Assembly (NCBI GenBank): GCA_029262115.1
Contig: JAJCZZ010000090.1
Coordinates: 62,001 to 126,000, forward strand
Direction of reading: 5' to 3'
DNA: 64,000 bases
Origin: Gemmatimonadota bacterium
GTDB lineage: Bacteria; Gemmatimonadota; Gemmatimonadetes; Longimicrobiales; Gaopeijiaceae
The notes beneath the pieces were generated by a model. It searched no databases, was not told the DNA's origin, and worked only from the letters and a program-made list of their open reading frames with translations. Both the position numbers and the translations under genes were made by a program. Positions 43,538 to 51,407 of this stretch are shown here, in pieces; the first letter of the stretch is position 1, and every line of letters begins with the position of its first letter.

Positions 43538-45594
43538 TGGCCCTCCACGTCGTATCTGACGCCGTCATCGTGCTCGCGTATTTTACGATTCTCGTGGCGC
43601 TTTTTCGCTTCGTGCGATCGCGGGGTGATGACCTTCCCTCCCGCGGGCTGTTCGTGCTCTTCGGAGCTTTTATCCTGCTATATGGATTCCTGCACGGCAT
43701 GCCCGTGTGGACGGCGTGGCAGCCGGACCACTGGCTCGCGGGATGGGCGAAGGCGGCGACAGCGGTAGTCTCACTCGCGACAGCAGCGGTCCTGGTGCCT
43801 ACCCTCCCGAAGGCGATGGCGCTAACGAGTCCCCACGATCTGGAGCGTCTACAAGCCCAACTGGTCGAAAAGGACGAGATTTTGCGGGCGGGCACCTTCG
43901 CGGCCGCCCGGTTTCTGCGGACCGCGGACTGGAAGGAAACGGCGCCCGCGGTTCTGCAGCGACTGGGGGAGGCGACCGGGGTCAATCGCGCCTACATCTT
44001 CAGCCGGGCATACCGCTCTGACGGGTCCGGAGGCCTGGTCTCTCAGGCACAATGGTGTTCCGAGGGGGTGGGGCCTCGCGACGAGGAATCGGGTCTCCTG
44101 ACCCTCCTCCACCACGGTTCCGGGGGCGGGCCGTGGGTCTCCAGTATGCTCTCGGGCGAGGGCATATCCGGCGCCGTCGACACACTGCCCCAAGAGGAGC
44201 GTGCCATCCTGGAGGCTGAGGGCGTCCGGTCCATCGCGGTCGCCCCGATCATGGTGGACGGGAAATGGTGGGGTGTGCTGGGCTTCGACGACTGCGACCG
44301 GGGGCGTGGGTGGAACCACGAGATGTCCGCGCTCCTGACGGCCGCGGACGTCCTGGGCGCCGCGATCGAGCGCCACGCCCGGGCCACCCGAATTGCGCAG
44401 CAGGACCGCGAGTTGCGCGAGACCAGAAAGCTCGAGGCCGTGGGCCGGCTTGCCGGGGGTGTGGCCCACGACATCAACAACCTGCTCTCCGTCGTCCTCG
44501 GCAATGTCGCGCTCGCCCTCGAACACGGAGTTGACGAGGACGCGGCTGCCCTTTTGGTCCCGGTCATGGCCGAGGTGGGCCGCTCCCGTCGTTTGATCGA
44601 GCAGCTCCTCACGTTCGCACGTCGGCAGGATCTACAGCGTGAGGTGCTGGACTTGAGCTCGGTGGTCCGTGACATGGGGGAGCTGTTGGCCACGCTGGTG
44701 GGTGAGTCGGTCGAGCTGTTCATCGAAGCCGATGGGAGTGACACCTGGGTCGACGGTGACCGCAGCCAGATCGAACAGGTGGTGTCGAATTTGGCCCTCA
44801 ATGCCCGCGATGCCATGTCTGGGGGTGGCCGACTCGATGTTATTGTGACAGCGGAGCCAGCACCCAGTGGTGGGTGGCCCTGGGCACCCGTCGATCTTCC
44901 GGATGGCGCGTGGGTCCGGTTGGAAATCGGGGATACGGGAGAAGGAATCCCCAGCGAGTTGATCGAGAGCATTTTCGACCCGTTCTTCACAACCAAGGCC
45001 ATGGGCCTTGGCACCGGTCTCGGGCTCAGCACAGTCCACGGTGTGGTTGCCCAGGCGGGTGGGTATATCGTGGTCGAGTCGAAGGCCGGTGTGGGGTCGA
45101 CGTTCCACGTCCTCTTCCCCGCGGCGGAGCCTGACGCTGTGACCACTTCCCCCCCGGTGTCTCCCGAGCGCGTGGCGGTCCTTCGGCCTCGTCCCACCCA
45201 GAAAAAAATCCTCTTGGTGGAGGACAACGTCGCGGTGCGAACGGTTGTTGAAAGGATTCTCGTTCGTGCTGGTCACACGGTACGAGCGACCGAGAACCCG
45301 GACGCCGCCATGGCCACGTGGAAGGAGAACGATTGGGTGGCGGATCTCATACTGACCGATATGGTCATGCCCGGGACTGACGTCAATACGTTCATTCGAC
45401 GGGTGCGTGAGCATTGGCCCGGGGTCGAAGTCATCGGCATGTCCGGCCACCACGACCCCAGCGGCGCCCGAGCGGGGCTCGCGGATCCGAGAGAGGCGGT
45501 CGACCGCTTCCTCCCGAAGCCCTTCGAACCGGACGAGTTGGTGGCCGTGGTCGATGGGCGTGGTGGAGCTACGGACGCGGAGGCGGCAGAATGA
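43534..45594 (+). CDS. Hybrid histidine kinase with ethylene-receptor-like membrane sensor
   Basis: The protein is 686 aa from ATG 43534 (or 43537). Residues 1-95 form three membrane helices that match bacterial ethylene-receptor-like domains: Asp9, Tyr16 and His54 line up with ETR1 Asp25, Tyr32 and His69. The copper ligand Cys65 is replaced by Tyr50 in FILLYGFLHG. A GAF domain (about 115-290) follows, then an NtrB-like kinase (AHDINNLLSV, NLALNARDAM, DTGEGIP, GLGLSTV), and a receiver with Asp in LTDMVMP. The 3' end overlaps the convergent vapC by 26 bp. Confidence 0.88.
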   Translation: MMALHVVSDAVIVLAYFTILVALFRFVRSRGDDLPSRGLFVLFGAFILLYGFLHGMPVWTAWQPDHWLAGWAKAATAVVSLATAAVLVPTLPKAMALTSPHDLERLQAQLVEKDEILRAGTFAAARFLRTADWKETAPAVLQRLGEATGVNRAYIFSRAYRSDGSGGLVSQAQWCSEGVGPRDEESGLLTLLHHGSGGGPWVSSMLSGEGISGAVDTLPQEERAILEAEGVRSIAVAPIMVDGKWWGVLGFDDCDRGRGWNHEMSALLTAADVLGAAIERHARATRIAQQDRELRETRKLEAVGRLAGGVAHDINNLLSVVLGNVALALEHGVDEDAAALLVPVMAEVGRSRRLIEQLLTFARRQDLQREVLDLSSVVRDMGELLATLVGESVELFIEADGSDTWVDGDRSQIEQVVSNLALNARDAMSGGGRLDVIVTAEPAPSGGWPWAPVDLPDGAWVRLEIGDTGEGIPSELIESIFDPFFTTKAMGLGTGLGLSTVHGVVAQAGGYIVVESKAGVGSTFHVLFPAAEPDAVTTSPPVSPERVAVLRPRPTQKKILLVEDNVAVRTVVERILVRAGHTVRATENPDAAMATWKENDWVADLILTDMVMPGTDVNTFIRRVREHWPGVEVIGMSGHHDPSGARAGLADPREAVDRFLPKPFEPDELVAVVDGRGGATDAEAAE

Positions 45595-45973
45595 AGTCGC
45601 AGCGGGTTCCGGGGGCCCTGGCGAGTCTGAGGTCAAGCGTCACGAGGGGAGCGTCGAGCAGTTCGGCCAGGACCACATACCAGGCGTCATACAACGAGAC
45701 GTTGTCCCGCAACTGCCACACTCGGGAGCCGCACGGTTGATAAGGGAAGAGGTCCGCCGGGAGTGTGAGCGCTTCCGCGTGCGCCATTTCTGCGGTATCC
45801 GCACTGATCGCGACCGATGCCTGGAGACGGCGTAACGCGTTCGCGACTTCAACCGGTAGGAGATGAGGGGCCGCGAGGTGGTCGGAGGCGATCTGCCCGC
45901 GAGCCCACCTCCCCGTTTCTCCAGCGTCCGTCAACGCGGCGACCACGACGCTCGCGTCGACGACCAAGGTCAC
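45569..45973 (-). CDS. vapC: PIN-domain toxin (VapC-like)
   Basis: The protein is 134 aa. Acidic PIN residues are visible in VVDASVVVAAL, VEVANAL, YDAWYVV and LDLRLA. It is probably a Mg-dependent RNase paired with the antitoxin upstream. The GTG at 45973 overlaps the antitoxin stop as GTGA. The last 26 bp overlap the convergent kinase gene. It differs clearly from the VapC at 35889, so it is an independent module. Confidence 0.87.
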   Translation of the reverse strand: MTLVVDASVVVAALTDAGETGRWARGQIASDHLAAPHLLPVEVANALRRLQASVAISADTAEMAHAEALTLPADLFPYQPCGSRVWQLRDNVSLYDAWYVVLAELLDAPLVTLDLRLARAPGTRCDFILPPPRP

Positions 45974-46206
45974 CGCCGGCCCGCTTCGATTTCATCGAGA
46001 ATTACCTCAGCCCCCACCCGGCTGCCGGTGCGTTCCAGACGCTCGCGGGCCTTCGCAACCCAAGTCTCGGGCGACGGTCTGCTTGCCAAATCGATGAGGT
46101 GGTTTCGCAGATACTCTTGAAGGGATCGGCCGGACGTCGCGGCCCTGGCCGCCAGTTCGCGACCAGTTTCGTCGGGCACATTCCGTATGGTGATGGAGCG
46201 ACTCAT
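45970..46206 (-). CDS. FitA-like ribbon-helix-helix antitoxin
   Basis: The protein is 78 aa from ATG 46206; the frame to 46254 adds 16 residues that do not match the family. SITIRNVPDETGRELAARAA and GRSLQEYLRNHLIDLA are the RHH strand and helices of FitA-type antitoxins. It neutralises the PIN toxin and represses the pair. The ATG lies inside a perfect 19-bp palindrome at 46204-46222. No Shine-Dalgarno is visible, so initiation may be leaderless. Confidence 0.85.
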   Translation of the reverse strand: MSRSITIRNVPDETGRELAARAATSGRSLQEYLRNHLIDLASRPSPETWVAKARERLERTGSRVGAEVILDEIEAGRR

Positions 46207-46222
46207 GCATTGACAATGCATG
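46204..46222. promoter_or_regulatory. Perfect 19-bp palindrome over the antitoxin start codon
   Basis: CATGCATTGACAATGCATG reads the same on both strands apart from its central base. The antitoxin ATG is its first three bases on the minus strand. A second AATGCATG lies 9 bp further upstream. It is the likely binding site of the FitA-like antitoxin; repression would block the start of its own transcript. Confidence 0.75.
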
Positions 46223-46326
46223 TAATGCATGCGATGCGCAAGCTTCACGATCAAGCTACCGCGGGACGCCGGATGATCTCAGCCATGGCCCCGGATCGCG
46301 ATCGGGGGATCCGGGCGCCCCTTGTC

Positions 46327-47793
46327 TCAGCCCTCCGCCTTGACGTCACCCACCACCGCTTCCGCTTCCATCTCCACGAGATACCCGTCTCCGATGAGCC
46401 CTGCCTGAACGAGGGTGTTCGCCGGTCGGATGCGCCCGAAGCGCCGGCCGTGCGCGCGTGACACGGCCTCCGCGTCGCCCGCGTCGGTGACATAGACGCG
46501 GGTCCGCACGACCTCCTCCAGACTCCCGCCCAGTGATTCGATCGCCCCCTGGATCTTGTCCAGACAAAACGTGGCCTGCGCGCCTGCGTCATTTCCACCG
46601 ATCAGCCTCGAGCCGTGGGTGGCGGTCGTCCCGGATACGAGGATTCGATTCCCCACGCGGAACCCTCGACTGAAACCGGCCAGCTCTTCCCAGATCGTTC
46701 CGGAGTCCGCCCGGGCACGTCCCGCCTCATCGGCCCGCACGGGGTATGGGTCGGGAAAGGAGTCCACATGGTGGCTCAGGTCGCCCGACGCGGTGAGGAA
46801 CGGCGCGTGTCGGTACTCGTCACCGCAGTCCCCGGGGATGGCATCGAGGCCGCCGGCCGCCTCAGCCAACTCTACGCGCGCACGATCGTCCAGCTCGAAG
46901 TCGAAGGCCCGAACATTGTCTTCGATGTGGTCGGACGCGCCGAGTCGTGCTCCGATGATCACGGCCGCCACTCCCGGCTGATCGAGGACCCAACGGGTGG
47001 CCACATTGGCCATGGACATGCCCAGCCTCCGCGCCACGGCATCCACCGTGCTCAGCAAGCCCTGGAACGCGTCCCATCCGCCTGCCGTTTCCACGAAGCG
47101 CCGGTACTTCATATGCGACCACGTCTCCATCGACTCGGGCCCCGGCGCTTTCGCGCCCAACCACCGCTCGGTCAGGAGGCCGCCGGCCACCGTTCCGAAG
47201 GCGAGCAGTCCGATGCCCTCGGTCTCGCACAGTTCGGTCATGCCGTGCGCACCCCGTCGGTCGAGAAGCGAAAAGGAGACCTGATTCGACACGACGGGAA
47301 TCCCGCTTCGGAGCACCACGCGCAGGTGCTCGGTGTCGAAGTTGGTCAGGCCGAGGTGGCGGATGAGCCCCTGCTGGCGAAGGTCGTCCAACCAGAACAG
47401 GTGGTCGAGCCACGCAGGGTCGCTGTATCTCCAGGCATGGTATTGAAGGAGATCGAGGGAATCGGTTCCGAGTCGATCGAGCGACCGCTGGACGGCAGCC
47501 CGGACCTGCTCTTCGGAGCCCGACCCGGGCTCCGGCACCCACTTGGTCAGGTACTGGACGTTCTGCGCTGCCACCCCGCGGTGCTGGCCAGCGACCATCT
47601 CAGCCGATCCATAGTGGTCGGCCATGTCGAACGTGGTGAGTCCGGCGTCCACGTAGGGTTTCATCGCCTCGGCCGTCTCGACCGGGTCGACCGGTGTTCC
47701 GTCCCGCTCCATGTCCGCGATTTGCCACATGCCCGTGACGATCCGGGATATCGACAGATCGGAACCGAGCGTGTGGCGGGGAGGGATCGTCAT
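46327..47793 (-). CDS. Aldo-keto reductase fused to a RidA-like domain
   Basis: The protein is 488 aa. Residues about 1-325 are an aldo-keto reductase with the catalytic tetrad visible: Asp and Tyr in DMADHYGSAE, Lys in LTKWV, His in LLQYHAW. Residues about 375-485 are a RidA/YjgF-like domain (VGNRILVSGTTATHG, then VRTRVYVTDAGDAEAVS). The key RidA Arg (PARS in E. coli) is Asn here (RPANTLV), so classical imine deaminase activity is doubtful. The gene lies 7 nt after the APC permease gene, suggesting joint use of an amino-acid-derived substrate. Confidence 0.87.
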   Translation of the reverse strand: MTIPPRHTLGSDLSISRIVTGMWQIADMERDGTPVDPVETAEAMKPYVDAGLTTFDMADHYGSAEMVAGQHRGVAAQNVQYLTKWVPEPGSGSEEQVRAAVQRSLDRLGTDSLDLLQYHAWRYSDPAWLDHLFWLDDLRQQGLIRHLGLTNFDTEHLRVVLRSGIPVVSNQVSFSLLDRRGAHGMTELCETEGIGLLAFGTVAGGLLTERWLGAKAPGPESMETWSHMKYRRFVETAGGWDAFQGLLSTVDAVARRLGMSMANVATRWVLDQPGVAAVIIGARLGASDHIEDNVRAFDFELDDRARVELAEAAGGLDAIPGDCGDEYRHAPFLTASGDLSHHVDSFPDPYPVRADEAGRARADSGTIWEELAGFSRGFRVGNRILVSGTTATHGSRLIGGNDAGAQATFCLDKIQGAIESLGGSLEEVVRTRVYVTDAGDAEAVSRAHGRRFGRIRPANTLVQAGLIGDGYLVEMEAEAVVGDVKAEG

Positions 47794-47800
47794 TCAGGCG

Positions 47801-49309
47801 TCACTCGGGTGGGAGTTCGGAGAAGATGGCGGCGACGTCGTGCCCGTTCCGCGCCAGGTTGCGACGCTCCCTCAGGTAGACGATCGAGGCCAGCAGCATG
47901 ATCCCGAGCCACACCGGTGTGGAGTGGAAGTACCATGCGCTCACGTCGGCCGTCAGATCCTTCCAGATATGCACCACGAGGAAGAGGCCCAGGAACGCGA
48001 TCCCGGCAATGGCCACCGGAATCTGGAGTCCGCGGGTGGGCAGAACGGTGACGTCCGCGGCAAGCGCAGGGTTGCGACGGGGGAGCGTGAGCACCGAGAC
48101 GCACATCACCAGGAAATTGAGCAGCATCGAGGTGACCAGAATGTCGACGCCCAGGAAGAAGTCCCCGGCGAAATGGCTCCCGAGGATCGACGCGCTGGCC
48201 ATGCACCCCGAGAGGACGATGGCCAGCCAGGGCGTGTGAAGGCGGGGATGCACGCGTGCGACGCTCTTTGGGAAGACGCCGTCTTCCGCCCAGGCGAACA
48301 TGAGGCGGCTCACCGCGAGGAGCATGGCGGGCAGGTCGTTGGCCAGCGCCACCGCCGCTCCCGCAACGATCAGAACCGTCCATCCCGGCGACAGAACGTA
48401 GCCCAGCAGTCCGGGCGCGGTCAGGTCCTGCACCTGGGCGCGCTCGGCAATGAACTGCCAAGGCACCGTGTGATATACGGCGGCCGTGAAGAGGAAGTAG
48501 AACGTGCCCACGGTCACCACCGCGATGCCCATCGCCAACGGCAGGTTACGGCTCGGGTTCCTGGCCTCTCCGCCCGCCTGAGCGATGGAGTCGAAGCCGA
48601 TGAACGAACTGAAGAGGATGGCCGATGCCGAGAGAAATGTCCACATGGAGAACCCGCCTCCCGCCGCTTCGGGCACCCCCACGCCTTCGCGTGCCATGAG
48701 TCCCGCCGCGAAGTCCGCGTGGTCGTGGAGAAATCCCGCCACGATGACCACACCGCCGAGCAAGAACATGAGAAACATCGACGGAACGAGGATGCGCGCG
48801 TACAGCTTCACCCCGGCCACGTTGATTGCGACGGATCCCCACAGGAACGCGAGCGCGAGTCCGACCCGGACGGGTCCCTGGTCGAGGGTGGCTCCCAACC
48901 CGTCGAAGCCGACGGCGACCACGACATCGCGAATGAACGGGATGAGCACGTACGATACGACACCGATCGCGACGCTCAGCCCGAACCACTGCGCGAAGGA
49001 CGCGACGAAGCCCCAGTACGGGCTGAAGCCCCGACTCGCATAGATGTAGCTCCCGCCGGCCCGCGGCATGGCCGACGCAAGCATGGCGTAGGCGAGCGCC
49101 GCGAATACGGCGGGCACAGCCGCGAACAGGTACGTCGGAATGACCCACGGCCCGATTCCCGGGACGTTCCGTTGGATCATGATCGGAATGACGTTGATGG
49201 CCGCGCCCATCATGGAGCAGATTCCGGTGGCCACGAGGCCGGTCAGCCCGAGGCGGCGCGTCAGGCCGGTCGCTCGCGGCGCGTTGGGTGGAGGCGTGGG
49301 GTGGCTCAC
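47801..49309 (-). CDS. APC-superfamily amino acid permease
   Basis: The protein is 502 aa with about 12 membrane segments. The start is GTG 49309; the frame to 49507 is intergenic. The first helices (LGLTGLVATGICSMMGAAIN) and the loop PRAGGSYIYASRGFSPYWGF are typical of APC transporters. Substrate not predictable from sequence. It is followed 7 nt later by the AKR-RidA gene and is divergent from the lipoprotein at 49405, with about 95 bp between them. Confidence 0.88.
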   Translation of the reverse strand: MSHPTPPPNAPRATGLTRRLGLTGLVATGICSMMGAAINVIPIMIQRNVPGIGPWVIPTYLFAAVPAVFAALAYAMLASAMPRAGGSYIYASRGFSPYWGFVASFAQWFGLSVAIGVVSYVLIPFIRDVVVAVGFDGLGATLDQGPVRVGLALAFLWGSVAINVAGVKLYARILVPSMFLMFLLGGVVIVAGFLHDHADFAAGLMAREGVGVPEAAGGGFSMWTFLSASAILFSSFIGFDSIAQAGGEARNPSRNLPLAMGIAVVTVGTFYFLFTAAVYHTVPWQFIAERAQVQDLTAPGLLGYVLSPGWTVLIVAGAAVALANDLPAMLLAVSRLMFAWAEDGVFPKSVARVHPRLHTPWLAIVLSGCMASASILGSHFAGDFFLGVDILVTSMLLNFLVMCVSVLTLPRRNPALAADVTVLPTRGLQIPVAIAGIAFLGLFLVVHIWKDLTADVSAWYFHSTPVWLGIMLLASIVYLRERRNLARNGHDVAAIFSELPPE

Positions 49310-49404
49310 GGATTCCGGGAGTGTTGGGGGCGGGCGGGTCGGGGCAACGTGTCGGGCGGTCCTGAGGTCCGGCAAGGTCGCGTCCGGAAAGTCAGAGGAG
49401 GGTG

Positions 49405-50190
49405 ATGGTGAATCGACAGCGTCGACCGTGCACTTCGGCGGCATCGAGAGTGGTGATGGTGGTGGCCCTCGTCCTCGCGGCGTGCGACAACGGCGCGGTG
49501 GCCCCAACGCCCACGGACTGGACGGTGGTGTCCGGCGCGGGTCAGGAAGGCCTCGAGTCCCGTCTGCTACCTGAGCCCGTCATCGTTCAGTTGGTCGACC
49601 CAGCCGGTGCGGCGGTGGCAGGCGAGGCGGTGACCGTCCTCGTCACGTCGGGTGGAGGGAGCGTGAGGGCCGACGCTCGCACGGACGGGCGAGGCCGAGT
49701 CAGCGTGCAGTGGGTGCTCGGCCCCGCGGAGATGGGCGTCCAGACGATTTCCTTCGACACCCTCGTTCGGATTCAGCCCCGTGTTGGGGTGGAGGAACTC
49801 GTTGTTTTCCCCCGGGACAATCCTCCCCAACACGTGCGCGCGACGTGGACGACTGGCGTGGACACGATCGAGGTCCTGCTACGTCCGGTGGTGGCCGTGG
49901 ACCTCCCGTTCGTCTGGCTCCTGTCTCCCGCTCGACTTCTCCTTCCCGGCGGCCCGGCCGGTCCAATAGAGGAATCGGACGGGCTCTGTTACCTTGCTCC
50001 GTCCGAATCACGAAGGAACCCCGACGGAAATCGATATGCGACTCCCCAGCCGTGCTGCGCTCTTTGGCGCAATCCTCGCCCTCGCCGCCTGCCAGAGCGC
50101 CGACGTCAGCAATGCCGCTCTCGACACCGACGATCAGAAGGCGAGCTACGCCATCGGACTCGACATGGGCCGAAACCTCCAGCCCGCTGA
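49405..50190 (+). CDS. Lipoprotein with Ig-like domain, C-terminus doubtful
   Basis: The frame gives 261 aa from ATG 49405, with GAGGAGG just upstream (GTG 49408 is also possible). A lipobox (VLAACDNG) follows the leader. Residues about 45-130 look like a bacterial Ig-like domain (VQLVDPAGAAVAGEAVTVLV). The last 60 residues are Arg-rich and overlap the FKBP gene by 155 bp in another frame. They look like read-through, so the true protein may end near 50000, or the gene carries a frameshift. Confidence 0.6.
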   Translation: MVNRQRRPCTSAASRVVMVVALVLAACDNGAVAPTPTDWTVVSGAGQEGLESRLLPEPVIVQLVDPAGAAVAGEAVTVLVTSGGGSVRADARTDGRGRVSVQWVLGPAEMGVQTISFDTLVRIQPRVGVEELVVFPRDNPPQHVRATWTTGVDTIEVLLRPVVAVDLPFVWLLSPARLLLPGGPAGPIEESDGLCYLAPSESRRNPDGNRYATPQPCCALWRNPRPRRLPERRRQQCRSRHRRSEGELRHRTRHGPKPPAR

Positions 50191-50737
50191 GAGCCGCTTG
50201 GACATGGACGCCCTGATGCGTGGTGTCCATGACGCCATGGCCGCCCGAGATCCCGCGATCCCGCAGGAAGAGCTGAACGCCTCGCTCCAGATCTTCAGTC
50301 AGGCGATCCAGGAGGAAATGGCCGCCCAACGCGATTCCGTCGCGACCGCCAATGCGGCAGCAGGTGAGGCGTACCTTGCCGAGAACGCGACCAAGGGCGG
50401 GGTCGTTGTCACCGAGAGCGGCCTGCAGTTCGAGGTCATCGAGGAAGGCGAGGGCGACACACCCGTTTCGGGACAGCAAGTCCTGCTGCACTACAAGGGC
50501 ACGCTACCGGACGGGACCGAGTTTGACGCTTCTGGCGACGAACCCTCGACCTTCCCGGTCGGCGGGCTCATCCCCGGCTTCAACGAGGCTTTGGAGATGA
50601 TGCGTGTCGGCGGCAAGTACCGGATCGTGATCCCCAGTGACATCGCCTATGGTCCCGAAGCCCGCAGCGAAGTCATCGGCCCCAACTCGACGCTCATCTT
50701 CGAGATCGAAATCGTGGAGATCGTCGAGGCGCCCTGA
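50036..50737 (+). CDS. FKBP-type peptidyl-prolyl isomerase lipoprotein
   Basis: The protein is 233 aa from ATG 50036 with a GGA at -9. The lipobox LALAACQS marks lipid attachment. An N-terminal helical domain (KASYAIGLDMGRNLQ) as in FkpA/Mip is followed by an FKBP domain from about residue 125 (VLLHYKGTLPDGTEFDAS, GLIPGFNEALEMMRVGGKYR, IPSDIAYGP). It helps exported proteins fold by isomerising prolyl bonds. A strong terminator follows its stop. Confidence 0.92.
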   Translation: MRLPSRAALFGAILALAACQSADVSNAALDTDDQKASYAIGLDMGRNLQPAESRLDMDALMRGVHDAMAARDPAIPQEELNASLQIFSQAIQEEMAAQRDSVATANAAAGEAYLAENATKGGVVVTESGLQFEVIEEGEGDTPVSGQQVLLHYKGTLPDGTEFDASGDEPSTFPVGGLIPGFNEALEMMRVGGKYRIVIPSDIAYGPEARSEVIGPNSTLIFEIEIVEIVEAP

Positions 50738-50771
50738 TCACGGGGCCGCCGCGCCGCCCGTACGGACAATC

Positions 50772-50805
50772 CCCCCGTCGGACTTTGGTCCGGCGGGGGT
50801 TTTTT
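50772..50805 (+). terminator. Rho-independent terminator after the FKBP gene
   Basis: A 12-bp stem (CCCCCGTCGGAC with GTCCGGCGGGGG, one mismatch that pairs as G-U in RNA) with a 4-nt loop is followed by six T. It starts 34 bp after the FKBP stop, and 4 bp beyond it lies the stop of the convergent gene at 50810. Confidence 0.9.
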
Positions 50806-50809
50806 CGAT

Positions 50810-51097
50810 TCAGTCGAGTCGCTTCGACGCCCGCAGAAAGCGACGACAGAGCTGCTCGACCCGGAGGTTGTCGTCTTCCACGGCCTTCTCGAGAATGGAC
50901 TCGATGTGCGTAACCAGCGCCGGCTCGCCCCACCGGCACCCGGTCGCGTCCTCCGCGCTCCGGGTGTCACCCGCGTCGGCGCCCTGGATCAGCGCCCAGG
51001 CCGCGGCTTCCGCGAAGTACGGCGAGTCCGGGTCCGGAAGCCTGTAGTCCGGGCCCACCTCCTCACCGGCATCCTCGTTGACGAACGCGCGACTCAT
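50810..51097 (-). CDS. Small acidic protein of unknown function next to yhbY
   Basis: The protein is 95 aa from ATG 51097, 7 nt after the yhbY stop and therefore probably in the same operon. The sequence is acidic and helical (PYFAEAAAWALIQGADAGDT, then THIESILEKAVEDDN). I do not recognise a family. It overlaps nothing and converges on the FKBP terminator. Confidence 0.65.
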   Translation of the reverse strand: MSRAFVNEDAGEEVGPDYRLPDPDSPYFAEAAAWALIQGADAGDTRSAEDATGCRWGEPALVTHIESILEKAVEDDNLRVEQLCRRFLRASKRLD

Positions 51098-51104
51098 TGT
51101 CGGC

Positions 51105-51407
51105 CTACTGTGGAAGCCGGATCTCGGGCTCGTCCGGATCCGCCCGATACAGCACGATGGTCCGTCCGATCGTCTGGGCGACGTGCACGTCCCCGAGGGA
51201 TGCCGCCAGCGCATCCGCCGTGGCGCGCGGTTCCTCCGGAGCGTTTTCCGACACCTTCACCTTGAGGAGTTCGCGGGTGTGGAAGGCCTCGTTGATCGAT
51301 TGCAGTGCCGCTTCAGTGACGCCGGCGTGGCCGATGTGAACCAGAGGCTTCAGGCGGTTGGCGAGCGATCGGAGATGTGCGCGCTGCTTCGATGTAAGTT
51401 CGGTCAT
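51105..51407 (-). CDS. yhbY: YhbY-like CRM-domain RNA-binding protein
   Basis: The protein is 100 aa. MTELTSKQRAHLRSLANRLK and GHAGVTEAALQSINEAF align with E. coli YhbY, a CRM-domain protein associated with ribosome assembly. Start at ATG 51407 fits the family. This ATG and the bioY ATG (51406) lie in the same CATG on opposite strands, so there is no intergenic space. The frame to 51440 lacks family residues. Confidence 0.92.
   Translation of the reverse strand: MTELTSKQRAHLRSLANRLKPLVHIGHAGVTEAALQSINEAFHTRELLKVKVSENAPEEPRATADALAASLGDVHVAQTIGRTIVLYRADPDEPEIRLPQ

Noticed and set aside
46620-46660. tRNA-like GGATTCGATTCCCC stretch
   Set aside because: It lies within the RidA coding part of the AKR-RidA gene and no acceptor or anticodon stems could be paired around it.
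47711-49405. 564-codon plus-strand frame opposite the APC permease
   Set aside because: Composition is His/Arg/Gly-rich with no domain; the permease on the other strand is clear.
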